From: Streptomyces sp. SUK 48
GTDB taxonomy: Bacteria; Actinomycetota; Actinomycetes; Streptomycetales; Streptomycetaceae
Direction of reading: 5' to 3'
Assembly (NCBI RefSeq): GCF_009650765.1
Contig: NZ_CP045740.1
Location: forward strand, 186,001 to 250,000
DNA length: 64,000 bases
Under the pieces are notes generated by a model that ran no database searches, had not been told where the DNA came from, and worked only from the letters and a program-made list of their open reading frames with translations. Made by a program: the position numbers and the translations under genes. The number at the start of each line of letters is the position of its first letter. The first letter of the stretch is position 1. Of this stretch, positions 26,140-36,571 are shown one piece after another.

Positions 26140-26991
26140 TCAGTGGCGGTACGCCGTCGTCGCGATCTCGACGAAGGACCGGATCAACGGGTTGGTGTCG
26201 CCCTCGTTCCACACCGCCACCACCCGGCTCGGCGGCATGTCGGTCAGCGGCACCACGGCCAGTTCCGCGGGCAGGTCGTGTCCGAGCGGGGCCAGGCCGA
26301 CCGTGCCGTTCCACAGCACCGCTTGCAGGCATTCCTGGACGGTGCGCACCACTGGGCCCTCGCGTGGCCTGCCCCCGTTCCAGTACGACTGCCAGACGGG
26401 GTCGGTGCCCTGCGGGAACTGGAACCAGCGGCGGTCGCTCAGCTCGGCCAGCGGCAGCCCGTCGCGGCGGGCCAGCGGATCATCGGCCCGCAGGACCACA
26501 CCGACCGGGTCGGTCCGCAGCGCACGCACCGTCAGGCCGGTCACGTCGAACGGTGCCCGGGTCAGCGCGATGTCGACCAGTCCCGCGCTCAGCCCGCAGG
26601 TCGGGTCGGTCAGATCGGTGTCACGGACGCGGATGTCGACGCCGGGGTGGTGTCGGCCGTAGGCGGCGGCCAGCCTGGCCACTCCCGGGTCGGTGCCGTC
26701 GCCCAGGATGCCGACGGTGAGGGTCGCGACGCCGGCCGCCGCGCTCACGCGCACCCGGACGCGGTCGGCGTGGTCGAGCAGGGCGCGCGCCTCGTCGAGC
26801 AGCACCGTGCCCACCGGAGTGAGGGTGACGCCGGCGGGCGAGCGGGCGAAGAGCAGGGCCCCGACATCGGCCTCCAGCTGCTTGATCGCCCGGCTCAGCG
26901 GCGGCTGGCTCATGTGCAGCCGGGTGGCGGCCCGGCCGAAGTGGAGTTCCTCGGCGACCGCCACGAAGTAGCGCAAGGTCCGTAGCTCCAC
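26140..26991 (-). CDS. LysR family transcriptional regulator
   Basis: A 283-residue LysR regulator: MELRTLRYFVAVAEELHFGR, AATRLHMSQPPLSRAIKQLE. The effector domain includes DPVWQSYWNGGRPREGPVVR. GTG 26991 encodes the first residue. It is divergent from a cupin gene at 27072 with an 80-base intergenic region, the usual target arrangement. Effector unknown. Confidence 0.9.
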   Translation of the reverse strand: MELRTLRYFVAVAEELHFGRAATRLHMSQPPLSRAIKQLEADVGALLFARSPAGVTLTPVGTVLLDEARALLDHADRVRVRVSAAAGVATLTVGILGDGTDPGVARLAAAYGRHHPGVDIRVRDTDLTDPTCGLSAGLVDIALTRAPFDVTGLTVRALRTDPVGVVLRADDPLARRDGLPLAELSDRRWFQFPQGTDPVWQSYWNGGRPREGPVVRTVQECLQAVLWNGTVGLAPLGHDLPAELAVVPLTDMPPSRVVAVWNEGDTNPLIRSFVEIATTAYRH

Positions 26992-27071
26992 ACTGCGACG
27001 ATACCCGTGAGGTATCGGCGACGCGGGACAGGTCTTGGACAGGTCGGGGGTGCCGGCGGTGAACTCGGGGC

Positions 27072-27575
27072 ATGATCGAAGAAGCGAAGAGCAGCGAGCC
27101 GCAGCACCGCCCCGCCGTATCGGTGACGGGTCCCGGCGACGGCGAGGTGATCGTCCTGGGGCCCACACGCATGCGGGTCCTGGAGGACGGCAGCCACACC
27201 GGGCACCGCCTCGCGATCACCGAGTCCGTCCTCGCCCCGCACACCCAGGGGCCGCCGCAGCACCGCCACGCCCGACACGACGAGGGCTTCTACGTCCTGT
27301 CGGGCACCGTGCGGTTCACCGTCGGGGAGGAGGACTACGACGCCGGCACGGGCACGCTCGTGATGGTGCCGCCCGGCACTCCGCACACCTTCGCCAACCC
27401 GACCGACCAACCCGCCGTCCTGCTCAGCACGTTCACCCCCGACCTGTACGTGCAGTACTTCCGGGACCTCCAGGACGTACTCGCCGCCGGCCGACCGCTG
27501 ACGCCCCAGGCCAACATCGACGCGATGAGCCGCTACGCGACGGAGCCCGCCACCGAGCCCGCCGATCCCGCCTGA
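27072..27575 (+). CDS. Cupin-domain protein
   Basis: A 167-residue single-domain cupin. Motif 1 is PPQHRHARHDEGFYVLSGTV (HxH...E) and motif 2 PPGTPHTFANPT. Together these supply the usual two-histidine, one-glutamate, one-histidine metal site. The protein could be a small dioxygenase, isomerase or sensor. Divergence from a LysR regulator suggests inducible expression. Confidence 0.85.
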   Translation: MIEEAKSSEPQHRPAVSVTGPGDGEVIVLGPTRMRVLEDGSHTGHRLAITESVLAPHTQGPPQHRHARHDEGFYVLSGTVRFTVGEEDYDAGTGTLVMVPPGTPHTFANPTDQPAVLLSTFTPDLYVQYFRDLQDVLAAGRPLTPQANIDAMSRYATEPATEPADPA

Positions 27576-27680
27576 AGCCGACGACACGGCATGGCTTGGC
27601 ATGGCATGGCCACACGCCTTCGACCGGAAGGGCACGGCCGGATGCCGGCCTCCGGGTCACCATGAACGGGTGGACCCTGA

Positions 27681-27869
27681 ACGGCGTTCGCCGCGGCCAT
27701 CGGCTTCGTACTCCTCCAGACCGGCGCGATCGCCGTCCACCTGCTGATCGGCGAACAGGGACTTCGCTCTCGCGGGATCAGCCCCACGGTGAACCAGCCG
27801 ACGCCCGGCTCCCCCGCCGCACTCGCACGGCCACGCGCAGGCGTCGGCCCGTCCCCGTTCTCCGGCTGA
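27681..27869 (+). pseudogene. C-terminal fragment of a membrane protein
   Basis: A frame after an in-frame TGA (27678-27680) reads AFAAAIGFVLLQTGAIAVHL, a clear hydrophobic span. A hydrophilic tail and a stop at 27867-27869 follow. It resembles the end of a DoxX-like or other small membrane protein whose 5' part is gone. A run of TGGCATGGC-like repeats lies just upstream (27590-27615). Low confidence. Confidence 0.3.
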
Positions 27870-27903
27870 GGGACGCAGGCGTTTCACCGTGGCGGTTCCT
27901 GCC

Positions 27904-29660
27904 CTAGAAGGGTTGGGCGGCGCGGAGAAGGCTCGGCGGAAGGTAGCGGGACTCGACGCGGATGGTCCAGCCGCGGCGGCGGGCGTGGCAGGCCAGGGCG
28001 AGGATGTCGAGGTTGATCGAGGCGTCCGGATCGTCGGCGCGGTCGGCGACCGCGTAGTAGGCGCGGTGGGCTTCGAGAGCGTCGGCCAGGGCGAGGTTGA
28101 AGCTCTCCTCGTCGCCCTCCACGAGCTGCGACAGCAGCACGGCCGGTGGCATGGCGAAGCCCCAGTCCGCGGCCTTCTCGTCCTGCTGGAGCGCGCGTTG
28201 TACGGCCTGCTCGGTGTCGATGCCCGTCAGGTAGGCGTGCAGGGCCTCGCGGTAGGCGCTGAACGCGGAACCGTCCGGGCGGGCGAAGGCGGGGCCGGTG
28301 AGGACCAGCGGGGCGAGGTCCTCGCGTACCCCGGTGATCAGGGCGAAGGCGACGGCCTTGTGCCAGTTGTGGGCGACGGCCTCCTCGGACCGCTCGGCCG
28401 GGCACCGCAGCGTGCGGCCGTCGACGGTCACCTCGACCTCGGTTCCCGGCTCGGCAAGGGCGACGCGGAACAGGGCCGCGGCCGTCCGGGCGGCCAGCCG
28501 CAGCGGGGCGAGCTGGGCCTCCGTGAGATCGTCGTGATCTCCCGCATGCCACTTGAACAGGCGCTCCTGGCCGCCCATGATGCTGTCGAGCCGCCGTACG
28601 GCGAGGAGTTCTCCGTCGGTGGCGTTGAACGCCTCCTCGGCCCCCTTCTCGTCCATGGCCTCGGCCTGCGGGTGCACGGTCCGCTCGCGGTCCGGCCTCT
28701 CCACCACCAGCGGGCCCGCGGCGAGCGCGGCGACCGCGTCCGGTCGCCGGTCGCGGCCGAACGCCCCGACCCGCGGGCCTCGTGTCTCGAAGCCGGTGAT
28801 CAGCGCGTACGGGAGGTAGTCGCTGTGGACGGCGGTCGCCCAGCCCAGCGTCCGGTACGCGAGCGCGGCGAGCGCGAGGGGGACGAGCGGGAGCAGGGTC
28901 TTCGGGGAGGCCGTACGACCGTGCCGGGCGGCGTGTTTGGCCAGGAGGCCGGCCAGCTCGGCGTCGAAGGCGTCCCGGTCCCCTGCGGCCAGAGCGCGCA
29001 GCGTGCGCAGCGCCGCACTGTCCGGCCCCTCCAGGAGGGGCTCGCGGATCTCCTCGGCACGGGCACGGACGCGGTCGAGGGCCGCGTCGACGGCGGCGAG
29101 CTTGGCCTGCGCGCTCGGCGGGTACTCCTCGTCGTCGCCGGTGTCGTCCAGGACCACGGCCGTCAGCCCGGTGGCGAGCTCGCCGAGGGGCGTCGCCTCC
29201 GCCCGCGCGGCGAACTTGACCCGGGCGAAGTGGAACGCCTCGCCGTGCCACTCGGCCTTGTCCCGGAGAACGGCGAGGCAGAGCGCGTCGATCCACGCCG
29301 CGGGGGTGACACTCTCCTGGGGTGGTCGTCCCCGGGGTCGTAGCTCATGCCGAAGTTCACGTAGTCCAGGAAGACCTGGAAGCCGCAGTGCGGGTGGTAG
29401 GCGGCGTAGGCGACGGCGCCGGCCGCGGCTTCGGAGGCGTCCTTGAGAGCGGCCTTGGCCTCCGGGATGCCGAGGTCGGGGGTCGCGGCGGAGAGGGCGC
29501 CCAGGTAGTCGAGGAACTCGTCCGCGATCGACTGCCATTCGTAGGTGGTCATCCGGCCGCCCCGCGACATGGACCGCACCTGACCCCCGATGCGGTTCGT
29601 GAAGTCCTCGCGTGCCGCCGACACGGCCGCCTCGTCCACCTGGTGACGCTCTATTCGCAC
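27904..29660 (-). pseudogene. Imm49-family immunity protein, single-base frameshift
   Basis: The N-terminal part starts MRIERHQVDEAAVSAAREDF and runs to NFGMSYDPGDDHP. At about 29320 the frame shifts by one missing base: a CCCC run where CCCCC would give DDHPQESVTPAAWIDALCLA. The remaining about 470 residues match Immunity-49-type proteins (AEWHGEAFHFARVKFAARAE, LGWATAVHSDYLPYALITGF, ARRRGWTIRVESRYLPPSLL). These helical proteins are predicted to protect against polymorphic toxins. No toxin gene is adjacent. The shift may be a sequencing error in a C run. Confidence 0.78.
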
Positions 29661-29866
29661 TGCCCCGCTCCTTGATCGATCTCACTTCACCCTAGGCGCT
29701 GGGTCTGACAGGCAGACGCCTGCGGCGGTCGGCGGAGGCCGCGGCGGCAGGCCGCTCACAGAGACAGGTCGACCCCGGTGCGGAAGCATGGCCGCCGTGC
29801 CCCGCGAGAACGCGCCGCCGGCTGCGTCCCCAGGGCATCAGGAGCGAGAAAGAAGGAGAAACCATC

Positions 29867-30307
29867 ATGGCGATCCTGCGGATGGACAACGTCGGCATCG
29901 TCGTCGAGGACATGGATGCCGCCATCGCGTTCTTCGTGGAACTCGGTATGGAACTGGAGGGCAGGGCAGAGGTCGAGGGTCTCTTCGCCGACCGGTGCAC
30001 CGGGCTGGACGGCGTCCGCTGTGACATCGCGATGGTCCGGACCCCGGACGGCAACAGCCGGCTCGAACTGGCGAAGTACCGCAACCCCGAGGCGACCAGC
30101 GTGGAGCCGCGCAACCGGCCGCACAACATTCTGGGCACACACCGCGTCATGTTCGCGGTGGACGACATCGAGGACACCGTCGCCCGGCTGCGTCCTCACG
30201 GCGCCGAACTGGTGGGTGAGATCGCCCGGTTCGAGGACAGCTATCTGCTCTGCTACCTGCGTGGCCCGGCGGGCATCATCGTCGGGCTGGCCGAGCAACT
30301 GGGCTGA
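29867..30307 (+). CDS. VOC/glyoxalase-family protein
   Basis: A 146-residue vicinal-oxygen-chelate protein with two beta-alpha-beta-beta-beta halves. It starts MAILRMDNVGIVVEDMDAAI and contains MFAVDDIEDTVARLRPHGAE and CYLRGPAGIIVGLAEQLG. Members are metal-dependent isomerases, dioxygenases or antibiotic-binding resistance proteins; the substrate cannot be told. ATG 29867 follows AAGAAGGAG. It appears to be a single gene. Confidence 0.86.
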   Translation: MAILRMDNVGIVVEDMDAAIAFFVELGMELEGRAEVEGLFADRCTGLDGVRCDIAMVRTPDGNSRLELAKYRNPEATSVEPRNRPHNILGTHRVMFAVDDIEDTVARLRPHGAELVGEIARFEDSYLLCYLRGPAGIIVGLAEQLG

Positions 30308-30311
30308 AGCG

Positions 30312-30339
30312 CCGGTCCGCGTGCCACCGCGCGGGCCGG
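30312..30339. terminator. Hairpin after VOC gene
   Basis: CCGGTCCGCG and CGCGGGCCGG form a 10-bp stem with one G-T pair and an 8-base loop, starting 4 bases after the VOC stop codon. It is a likely terminator. Confidence 0.45.
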
Positions 30340-30487
30340 TCCGTGACGCCCCCGGGCGCGTGAGACGCGTACTCGGGGGTAACGGCGATTTCATGAACGC
30401 GTTGAGGAAACGGTCGCAGAGGTCGCCGTACGCACAGAACGGCGAACCGTCGTCCATCGCCGGCACCGTCGGGCCGAGGAGGTAGAC

Positions 30488-30652
30488 GTGCTCTTCCTGG
30501 TCGTCGCCCTGCTCCTGCTGGGCATCATCCTGGGTTCGGCCGCCTACCTTCCGTGGCCCGTCACGTTGGTGGTCGGGGCCGTGATCGTCGGCTGGCTCGT
30601 CGTGTTCGCCGGACGCGAGCGGCGCCGGCGCGGCCGGACGAGGAGGGCCTGA
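30488..30652 (+). CDS. Small two-span membrane protein
   Basis: A 54-residue protein starting at GTG 30488 after a very strong ribosome site (CGAGGAGGTAGAC). It has two hydrophobic spans (LFLVVALLLLGIILGSAAYL and VTLVVGAVIVGWLVVFAG) and an Arg-rich C-terminus (RERRRRGRTRRA), which would sit in the cytoplasm. Its end is 2 bases from the start of the DUF4190-like gene, so the two form an operon. Confidence 0.7.
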   Translation: MLFLVVALLLLGIILGSAAYLPWPVTLVVGAVIVGWLVVFAGRERRRRGRTRRA

Positions 30653-30654
30653 TC

Positions 30655-30930
30655 ATGCGGCTGACCGCACCGCCTTCCGCGCGCACGGGCCGCCGGGACA
30701 CCGAGGGCATGGCGGTGGCCTCCTTCGTCCTGGGGCTTCTCGGACTGCTCGTCCTCAATCTGGTCCTCGGCCCCATCGCCATCGTGCTCGCCGTCATCGC
30801 CCTGCGCCGGAACACCCCCCGCCGCTCCCGGGCACTGCTCGGACTGGGGCTCGGCATCGCCGACCTGGTCGTGTTCGCCCTGCTGGCGTCCCTCCACGGA
30901 GCCGCCTCCTGGTCGGTCTGGGGCGGCTGA
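30655..30930 (+). CDS. DUF4190-like membrane protein
   Basis: A 91-residue protein. After a short basic start, MAVASFVLGLLGLLVLNLVL, GPIAIVLAVIALRRN and a second span LLGLGLGIADLVVFALLASL match the DUF4190 two-span pattern. It is often found in actinomycete envelope proteins of unknown function. The ATG is embedded just after the stop of the preceding small membrane gene and uses that gene's GAGGAGGG as its ribosome site. Confidence 0.78.
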   Translation: MRLTAPPSARTGRRDTEGMAVASFVLGLLGLLVLNLVLGPIAIVLAVIALRRNTPRRSRALLGLGLGIADLVVFALLASLHGAASWSVWGG

Positions 30931-31070
30931 GCACTCCGGGGCACCGGCGCCGTGCGCGGCGCGAACTCCGGGCCGGGCACGACACCGTGAACCGGCCGAG
31001 GCAGGTGTGACATCCGCGCGGTGCCTCCGCAGCCGTCCGGCCAGGTCTGCCGCCCGCGAGCGGCACCACC

Positions 31071-31190
31071 GCCGAACACGGTGTCGACCCGCGCGAGCAG
31101 TGGCGCGGCCTGGCCACCCGATGCGACGAACTCGCCCTCGCCCGCCAGGCCGCACTCCACCTCGCCGCCGCCCTCGTCCGGCACGACGCC
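31071..31190 (+). pseudogene. IS5-family transposase C-terminal scar
   Basis: One frame reads EQWRGLATRCDELALARQAA then LHLAAALVRHDA. This is the C-terminal signature of IS5-type transposases (usually ...WRGLATRYDK.A..Y.A...LA). No start, catalytic domain or terminal repeats are visible, so only a scar remains downstream of the DUF4190-like gene. Confidence 0.45.
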
Positions 31191-31263
31191 GGCCAACCGG
31201 GCAGGGTCTCGCCGATACGCCGGTCGAAGTCGGTTCAGCGGCGGGTCATTCCGTACGTCGGGT

Positions 31264-32613
<1,350 letters not shown>

Positions 32614-32692
32614 TTACCGCGCTCTGCCCAGCACAATCTTGCAACTCAGGCGACGATCAGCACATCTGACATACCGACAGGTCGCCATGCGA

Positions 32693-32705
32693 TCGAAAGT
32701 TTCGA
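32693..32705. promoter_or_regulatory. TCGAAA-G-TTTCGA palindrome upstream of xylanase
   Basis: A perfect 6-bp inverted repeat around one central base, in the otherwise gene-free stretch between the xylanase and the MFS gene. It shares the GAAA/TTTC half site with the box at 32550-32563, so one regulator could bind both. Confidence 0.45.
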
Positions 32706-32866
32706 GCGAGACGAGCACACTCACGGCGATGAAGACCTGCCGGGTTCCAGCTAGGCAGTGGCGCGGTGGCAGTGGCTTCGAGAGCCCCGGACAGGACGGT
32801 TCCCGGTGAGCCGGGCGGGCGGTCGGGCGAGTTGCGAGGGCCCGGCGAGGCGCCACAAGCCGTGGC

Positions 32867-32910
32867 GGCCCCCGCACCGCATCCGGAAGGAAGGAGGCGG
32901 TACGGGGGCC
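32867..32910 (-). terminator. Terminator of the MFS gene
   Basis: GGCCCCCGCACCGC (32867-32880) and GCGGTACGGGGGCC (32897-32910) form a 14-bp stem with one mismatch. It begins 47 bases after the MFS stop codon, on its strand. Confidence 0.6.
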
Positions 32911-32956
32911 GGGGGTCGTCACGGCTGGCGTGGTGTGCGCGGGCGGGACGGTGTGC

Positions 32957-34408
32957 TCACCCCAGCGCGGCGAGGGAGGCTTCCCTGGTCGCCTCGCTGT
33001 CGAGGTTCCGGCGCGGGGCGGGCAGGAACAGTACGGCGAGGAAGGCGGCCGCGGCGCCGATGACGGAGAGCCAGGGCAGTGCGCTGGCCGTGCCGGCGGC
33101 CTGCGCCTGGCGCATCCCGTCGTGGATGTGGCCGGTGACGGCGTCCGCGTAGAGGCTGCCCCCGATGGCCAGGGCGATGGAGCCGCCGATCTGCCGGAAG
33201 AAGGTGATGTTGGAGCTGGCGGTGCCGAGGTCGGCGGGGCCTACGTTGGCCTGGATGACGATCGTCAGGCCGGAGAGCATCGGACCGATACCGAGGCCGA
33301 TGAGCAGCATCCACAACGACATCGTCAGCAGCGGCGTGTCGAGGGCGAGCCGGGTGAACAGCGCGGCTCCCGCTCCGGCCAGGACGGTCCCGCCGAGCAG
33401 CCAGATCTTGTAGCCGCCGGACTTCCTGATCATGGTGGCGGTGAGGAGGCTGCCGGTCACCATGGCGATCATCAGCGGATACAGGTGCAGACCGCTGGAG
33501 CTGGCGCTGTGGCCCAGCGCCTCCTGGAAGAAGCGGGGCAGGAAGATCACGGCCGCGAAGAGGCAGAACGCCGAGAAGAAGGAAGCGGCGCTGACCAGGG
33601 TGTACGCGCGGTTGCGGAAGAGGCCCAGCGGCATGATCGGCTGGTCGGCCCGGTTCTCGATCAGGATGAAGGGAACCAGGAGCAGGGCCGCGAGCAGGAT
33701 GGGGCCGAGCACGACGCCGTCGGTCCAGGTGTGGCCGTCCACCCCCTTCATGGTCAGGCCGATCAGCAGCGAGCTGATCCCGACGGACAGGACGCCGATG
33801 CCCGCGTAGTCGGGGCGGCCGGCGTCCGGTATGCCCCCGCCGCCGGGCAGGAGCCGCCAGATGATGCCGAGTACGACGGCGCCGATAGGCAGGTTGACCA
33901 GGAAGACCCAGTGCCAGCTGGCGTGGTCGGTGAACACGCCGCCCAGATAGGGGCCGATCACGTAACTCAGGGCCATGACACCGCCGACGGCACCCTGGGC
34001 CTGGCTGCGACGCTCCGGCGGGACGGTGTCCGCGACCATGGCCAGGGACAGCGGCATCAGGGCGCCGGCTCCCAGACCCTGGAGACCGCGGAAGGCGATG
34101 AGCTCGCCCATGTTCTGCGACAGGGCGCACAGGGCGCTGCCGGTGAGGAACACCACCATGCCGATGATCAGCAGCCGCTTACGGCCGTAGATGTCCGACA
34201 GCCGGCCGTAGAGCGGGACGGTGACGGTGGACGCGAGGAGGTAGGCCGTCACCGTCCATGTGTAGAGGTCGTCACCTCCCAGGTCCTGGATGATCCTCGG
34301 CAGGGCCGTGCCGACGATCGTCTGATCCAGCATGGACAGGAACATGCCGCCGAGGATGGCGACCAGCAGGAGTCCGTGGTGGGGCGCGGTTTTCTTGTGC
34401 TGCTTCAT
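32957..34408 (-). CDS. DHA2-type MFS drug transporter
   Basis: A 483-residue transporter with about 14 membrane spans. Motif: LDQTIVGTALPRIIQDLGG in span 1, YGRLSDIYGRKRLLIIG as the cytoplasmic loop, and QGLGAGALMPLSLAMVADTV. These are typical of the drug:H+ antiporter-2 family that exports toxic organic compounds. ATG 34408 or the in-frame ATG ten codons upstream may be used. It is divergent from a PadR regulator at 34590, and repeated ACAGGT motifs lie between them. Confidence 0.92.
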   Translation of the reverse strand: MKQHKKTAPHHGLLLVAILGGMFLSMLDQTIVGTALPRIIQDLGGDDLYTWTVTAYLLASTVTVPLYGRLSDIYGRKRLLIIGMVVFLTGSALCALSQNMGELIAFRGLQGLGAGALMPLSLAMVADTVPPERRSQAQGAVGGVMALSYVIGPYLGGVFTDHASWHWVFLVNLPIGAVVLGIIWRLLPGGGGIPDAGRPDYAGIGVLSVGISSLLIGLTMKGVDGHTWTDGVVLGPILLAALLLVPFILIENRADQPIMPLGLFRNRAYTLVSAASFFSAFCLFAAVIFLPRFFQEALGHSASSSGLHLYPLMIAMVTGSLLTATMIRKSGGYKIWLLGGTVLAGAGAALFTRLALDTPLLTMSLWMLLIGLGIGPMLSGLTIVIQANVGPADLGTASSNITFFRQIGGSIALAIGGSLYADAVTGHIHDGMRQAQAAGTASALPWLSVIGAAAAFLAVLFLPAPRRNLDSEATREASLAALG

Positions 34409-34420
34409 AGGTAAGGCCCT

Positions 34421-34566
34421 ACAGGTAGTTTTTGACATGCAAGATCCGGGGTGCCCGAGGCGTCAGGAGATGGGGGAAATGCCGCGCGTCCCGCATCCGG
34501 GTGGCCTCGGGCAGGCCGGACGACCGTCCGGCATACGTAGACACTGACAGGTAGAGACTGACAGGT
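34421..34566. promoter_or_regulatory. Repeated ACAGGT(AG) motifs between MFS and PadR genes
   Basis: ACTGACAGGT occurs twice (34543-34552 and 34557-34566, a 14-base period) just ahead of the PadR gene. ACAGGTAG recurs at 34421-34428 near the MFS start, followed by TTTTTGACA. These are plausible PadR binding sites covering both promoters. Confidence 0.5.
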
Positions 34567-34589
34567 CAAGTTCGAGGTATGCTGACGGC

Positions 34590-35126
34590 ATGTCCCTCCG
34601 GATCGCCCTCCTCGGCACCCTCGCCTTCACCGGCCCCGCCTCCGGCTACGAACTGGCCAAGCAGTTCGACAGCTCCGTCAACCACATCTGGCAGGCCAAG
34701 CACAGCCAGATCTATCCAGAGCTCGCGAAGATGGTGAAGTCGGGAGCCGTCACCGTCGAGGAGGTCGGTGACGGTCGGGGGCGCAAGATCTACACCGTCA
34801 CCGACGCGGGCCGGGAGGAGATCACCCACTGGGCCTGCGACGGCGATCCGCATCGCAACGTGCGGGACGAGACCGCGTTGCGCGGCTTTCTCGTCACCCT
34901 CCTGCCGCCGGCGCAGGGAGCAGCCGTGATGCGCGCCGAAGAGGACAGGTTCGCCGCCCGGCTGGCCGAGATGGAGGCGCTCAAGGCGGAGGTGGAGGCC
35001 CGTACGACAGCGCAGTCGCCGCGCTTCGGCCTCTACGCCATCGACCTGGGCCTGCGCACCCACCAGATGCTTCGGCAGTGGGCGGCCGACACCGCGGAGG
35101 ATCTCGAAAGGCGTGCCGGCGCCTGA
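34590..35126 (+). CDS. PadR family transcriptional regulator
   Basis: A 178-residue PadR regulator with a C-terminal coiled-coil dimerisation region (Vir-type). The winged helix reads IALLGTLAFTGPASGYELAK, then QIYPELAKMVKSGAVTVEEV and RGRKIYTVTDAGREEITHWA. The second half (about 95-178) is helical. PadR proteins commonly repress an adjacent drug exporter, which fits the divergent DHA2 transporter. Confidence 0.92.
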   Translation: MSLRIALLGTLAFTGPASGYELAKQFDSSVNHIWQAKHSQIYPELAKMVKSGAVTVEEVGDGRGRKIYTVTDAGREEITHWACDGDPHRNVRDETALRGFLVTLLPPAQGAAVMRAEEDRFAARLAEMEALKAEVEARTTAQSPRFGLYAIDLGLRTHQMLRQWAADTAEDLERRAGA

Positions 35127-35420
35127 GGGGCGGTCCCGTGTGCGTCGCGCCGGGGTCCGAGAGCCACCGCGCGCGGCGAGTCCGTGAAGCGGCGAATCCG
35201 TAAAGGAGACGCAGTGGAGCCCGGCCCGACAACCGGTCGCGGCGTCACCCGGCGGGGCACCGGCAGATCGCGGGCCGGGCGGCATATACGCGGGCCGGGG
35301 CGGCAAGCTTTTGAGGACGCCCGCCGGCCCCCGTCCTGCTCAGGGGTGACGGCGGACGCGCCACGAAGCACCCACCCGGCCGACCAGGCCGGTGCCATCG
35401 GCGCCCTGTAACCGCCTGAA
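35127..35420. other. Gap without a recognisable gene
   Basis: About 290 bases between the PadR gene and the terminator of the convergent oxidoreductase gene. No frame with protein-like composition or a ribosome site is seen. Confidence 0.4.
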
Positions 35421-35462
35421 CGCCCGGCGCCGCCACCTGGATGAAGGTGGCGGCGCCGGGCG
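35421..35462. terminator. Strong hairpin terminator
   Basis: CGCCCGGCGCCGCCACCT, loop GGATGA, then its exact complement: an 18-bp perfect stem. It lies 48 bases after the stop of the oxidoreductase gene on the minus strand. Confidence 0.75.
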
Positions 35463-35510
35463 TCAGCGGGCTGACCGGGAGCCGGAACAGAGGCTGGCCG
35501 CAGGTGCGGC

Positions 35511-36434
35511 TCAGACGACCGACAGCACGATCTTGCCTGCGGTGCGGCCCCGCTCACCGATCTCGTGCGCCTTCGCGGCCTCGGCCAGCGGCACCACGGT
35601 GTCGATCACCGGCCGCAGCGCGCCCCGCTCCACCAGGGCGCTGATCTCGCGCAGCCCCAGGTGGTCGGGTTCGACCAGCATCCACACCGCCCGCACCCCG
35701 TCCTGGGCCGTGGGAACGTCGTCCGGGCCGGGCAGGGTGATCAGCCGGCCGCCGGGCCGCAGGACCTTCAGGGACCGCTCGGCCGTCTCTCCGCCCAGTC
35801 CGTCCAACACCACGTCGACGTCGCGCACCGCGTCCTCGAACCGCACCGCGCGGTAGTCGATCACCTCGTCGGCGCCCAGTCGGCGCACCAGGTCGTGCTT
35901 GGCCGCGCCGGCCGTCCCGATGACGTACGCGCCGCGGGCCTTGGCGATCTGTACGGCGAGGTGGCCGACCCCGCCGGCGGCCGCGTGCACCAGCACCCGC
36001 TCGCCGGGACGCAGACCGGCGGTGTCGACGAGGGCCTGCCAGGCGGTGAGCGCCGCGAGCGGCAGGGCCGCCGCCTCCACGTGGGTCAGGGCCGCCGGCT
36101 TGGGGGCGAGATGCCGGGCCGGTGCCACCACGTACTCGGCGTAGGCGCCCGCCTGGCGGGGGAACGACGGCATTCCGAAGACCTCGTCACCGGGGCGGAA
36201 CATGCCCACCCCGGGACCGACGGCCTCGATCGTGCCCGACACGTCCCATCCGACCGCGGGGACCGCGCCCCACTCGATGAGAGCCCCACTGGCACGCGTC
36301 TTCCAGTCCACCGGGTTCACCCCGGCCGCGTGCACCCGGACCAGGACCTCGCCCAGCCCCGGTTCCGGGCGCGGCATCTCGCGCTCGACCAGGTTCTCGG
36401 CCCCGCCCCACTGCTCCACGACCACCGCACGCAT
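35511..36434 (-). CDS. NADP-dependent quinone oxidoreductase (MDR family)
   Basis: A 307-residue MDR reductase similar in design to the one at 427-1425. GroES-like N-terminus (GEVLVRVHAAGVNPVDWKTR), nucleotide site HAAAGGVGHLAVQIAKARGA near residue 140, no zinc ligands. ATG 36434 follows GATGAGGAAGACG. It reduces quinones or enones with NADPH. It is divergent from a GlxA-type AraC regulator, which probably controls it. Confidence 0.88.
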   Translation of the reverse strand: MRAVVVEQWGGAENLVEREMPRPEPGLGEVLVRVHAAGVNPVDWKTRASGALIEWGAVPAVGWDVSGTIEAVGPGVGMFRPGDEVFGMPSFPRQAGAYAEYVVAPARHLAPKPAALTHVEAAALPLAALTAWQALVDTAGLRPGERVLVHAAAGGVGHLAVQIAKARGAYVIGTAGAAKHDLVRRLGADEVIDYRAVRFEDAVRDVDVVLDGLGGETAERSLKVLRPGGRLITLPGPDDVPTAQDGVRAVWMLVEPDHLGLREISALVERGALRPVIDTVVPLAEAAKAHEIGERGRTAGKIVLSVV

Positions 36435-36571
36435 CGTCTTCCTCATCCTTCACTGTTCTCGGCTTCGTATCGGTCCGCGCCCGGAGTTCCCCAGCGCGAC
36501 GCAGCCCAGCATCGGCCACCGCCGCCCGCCACGGTGTTGGCCGTACGGCCACTATGTGCCAGGATCTGGCC

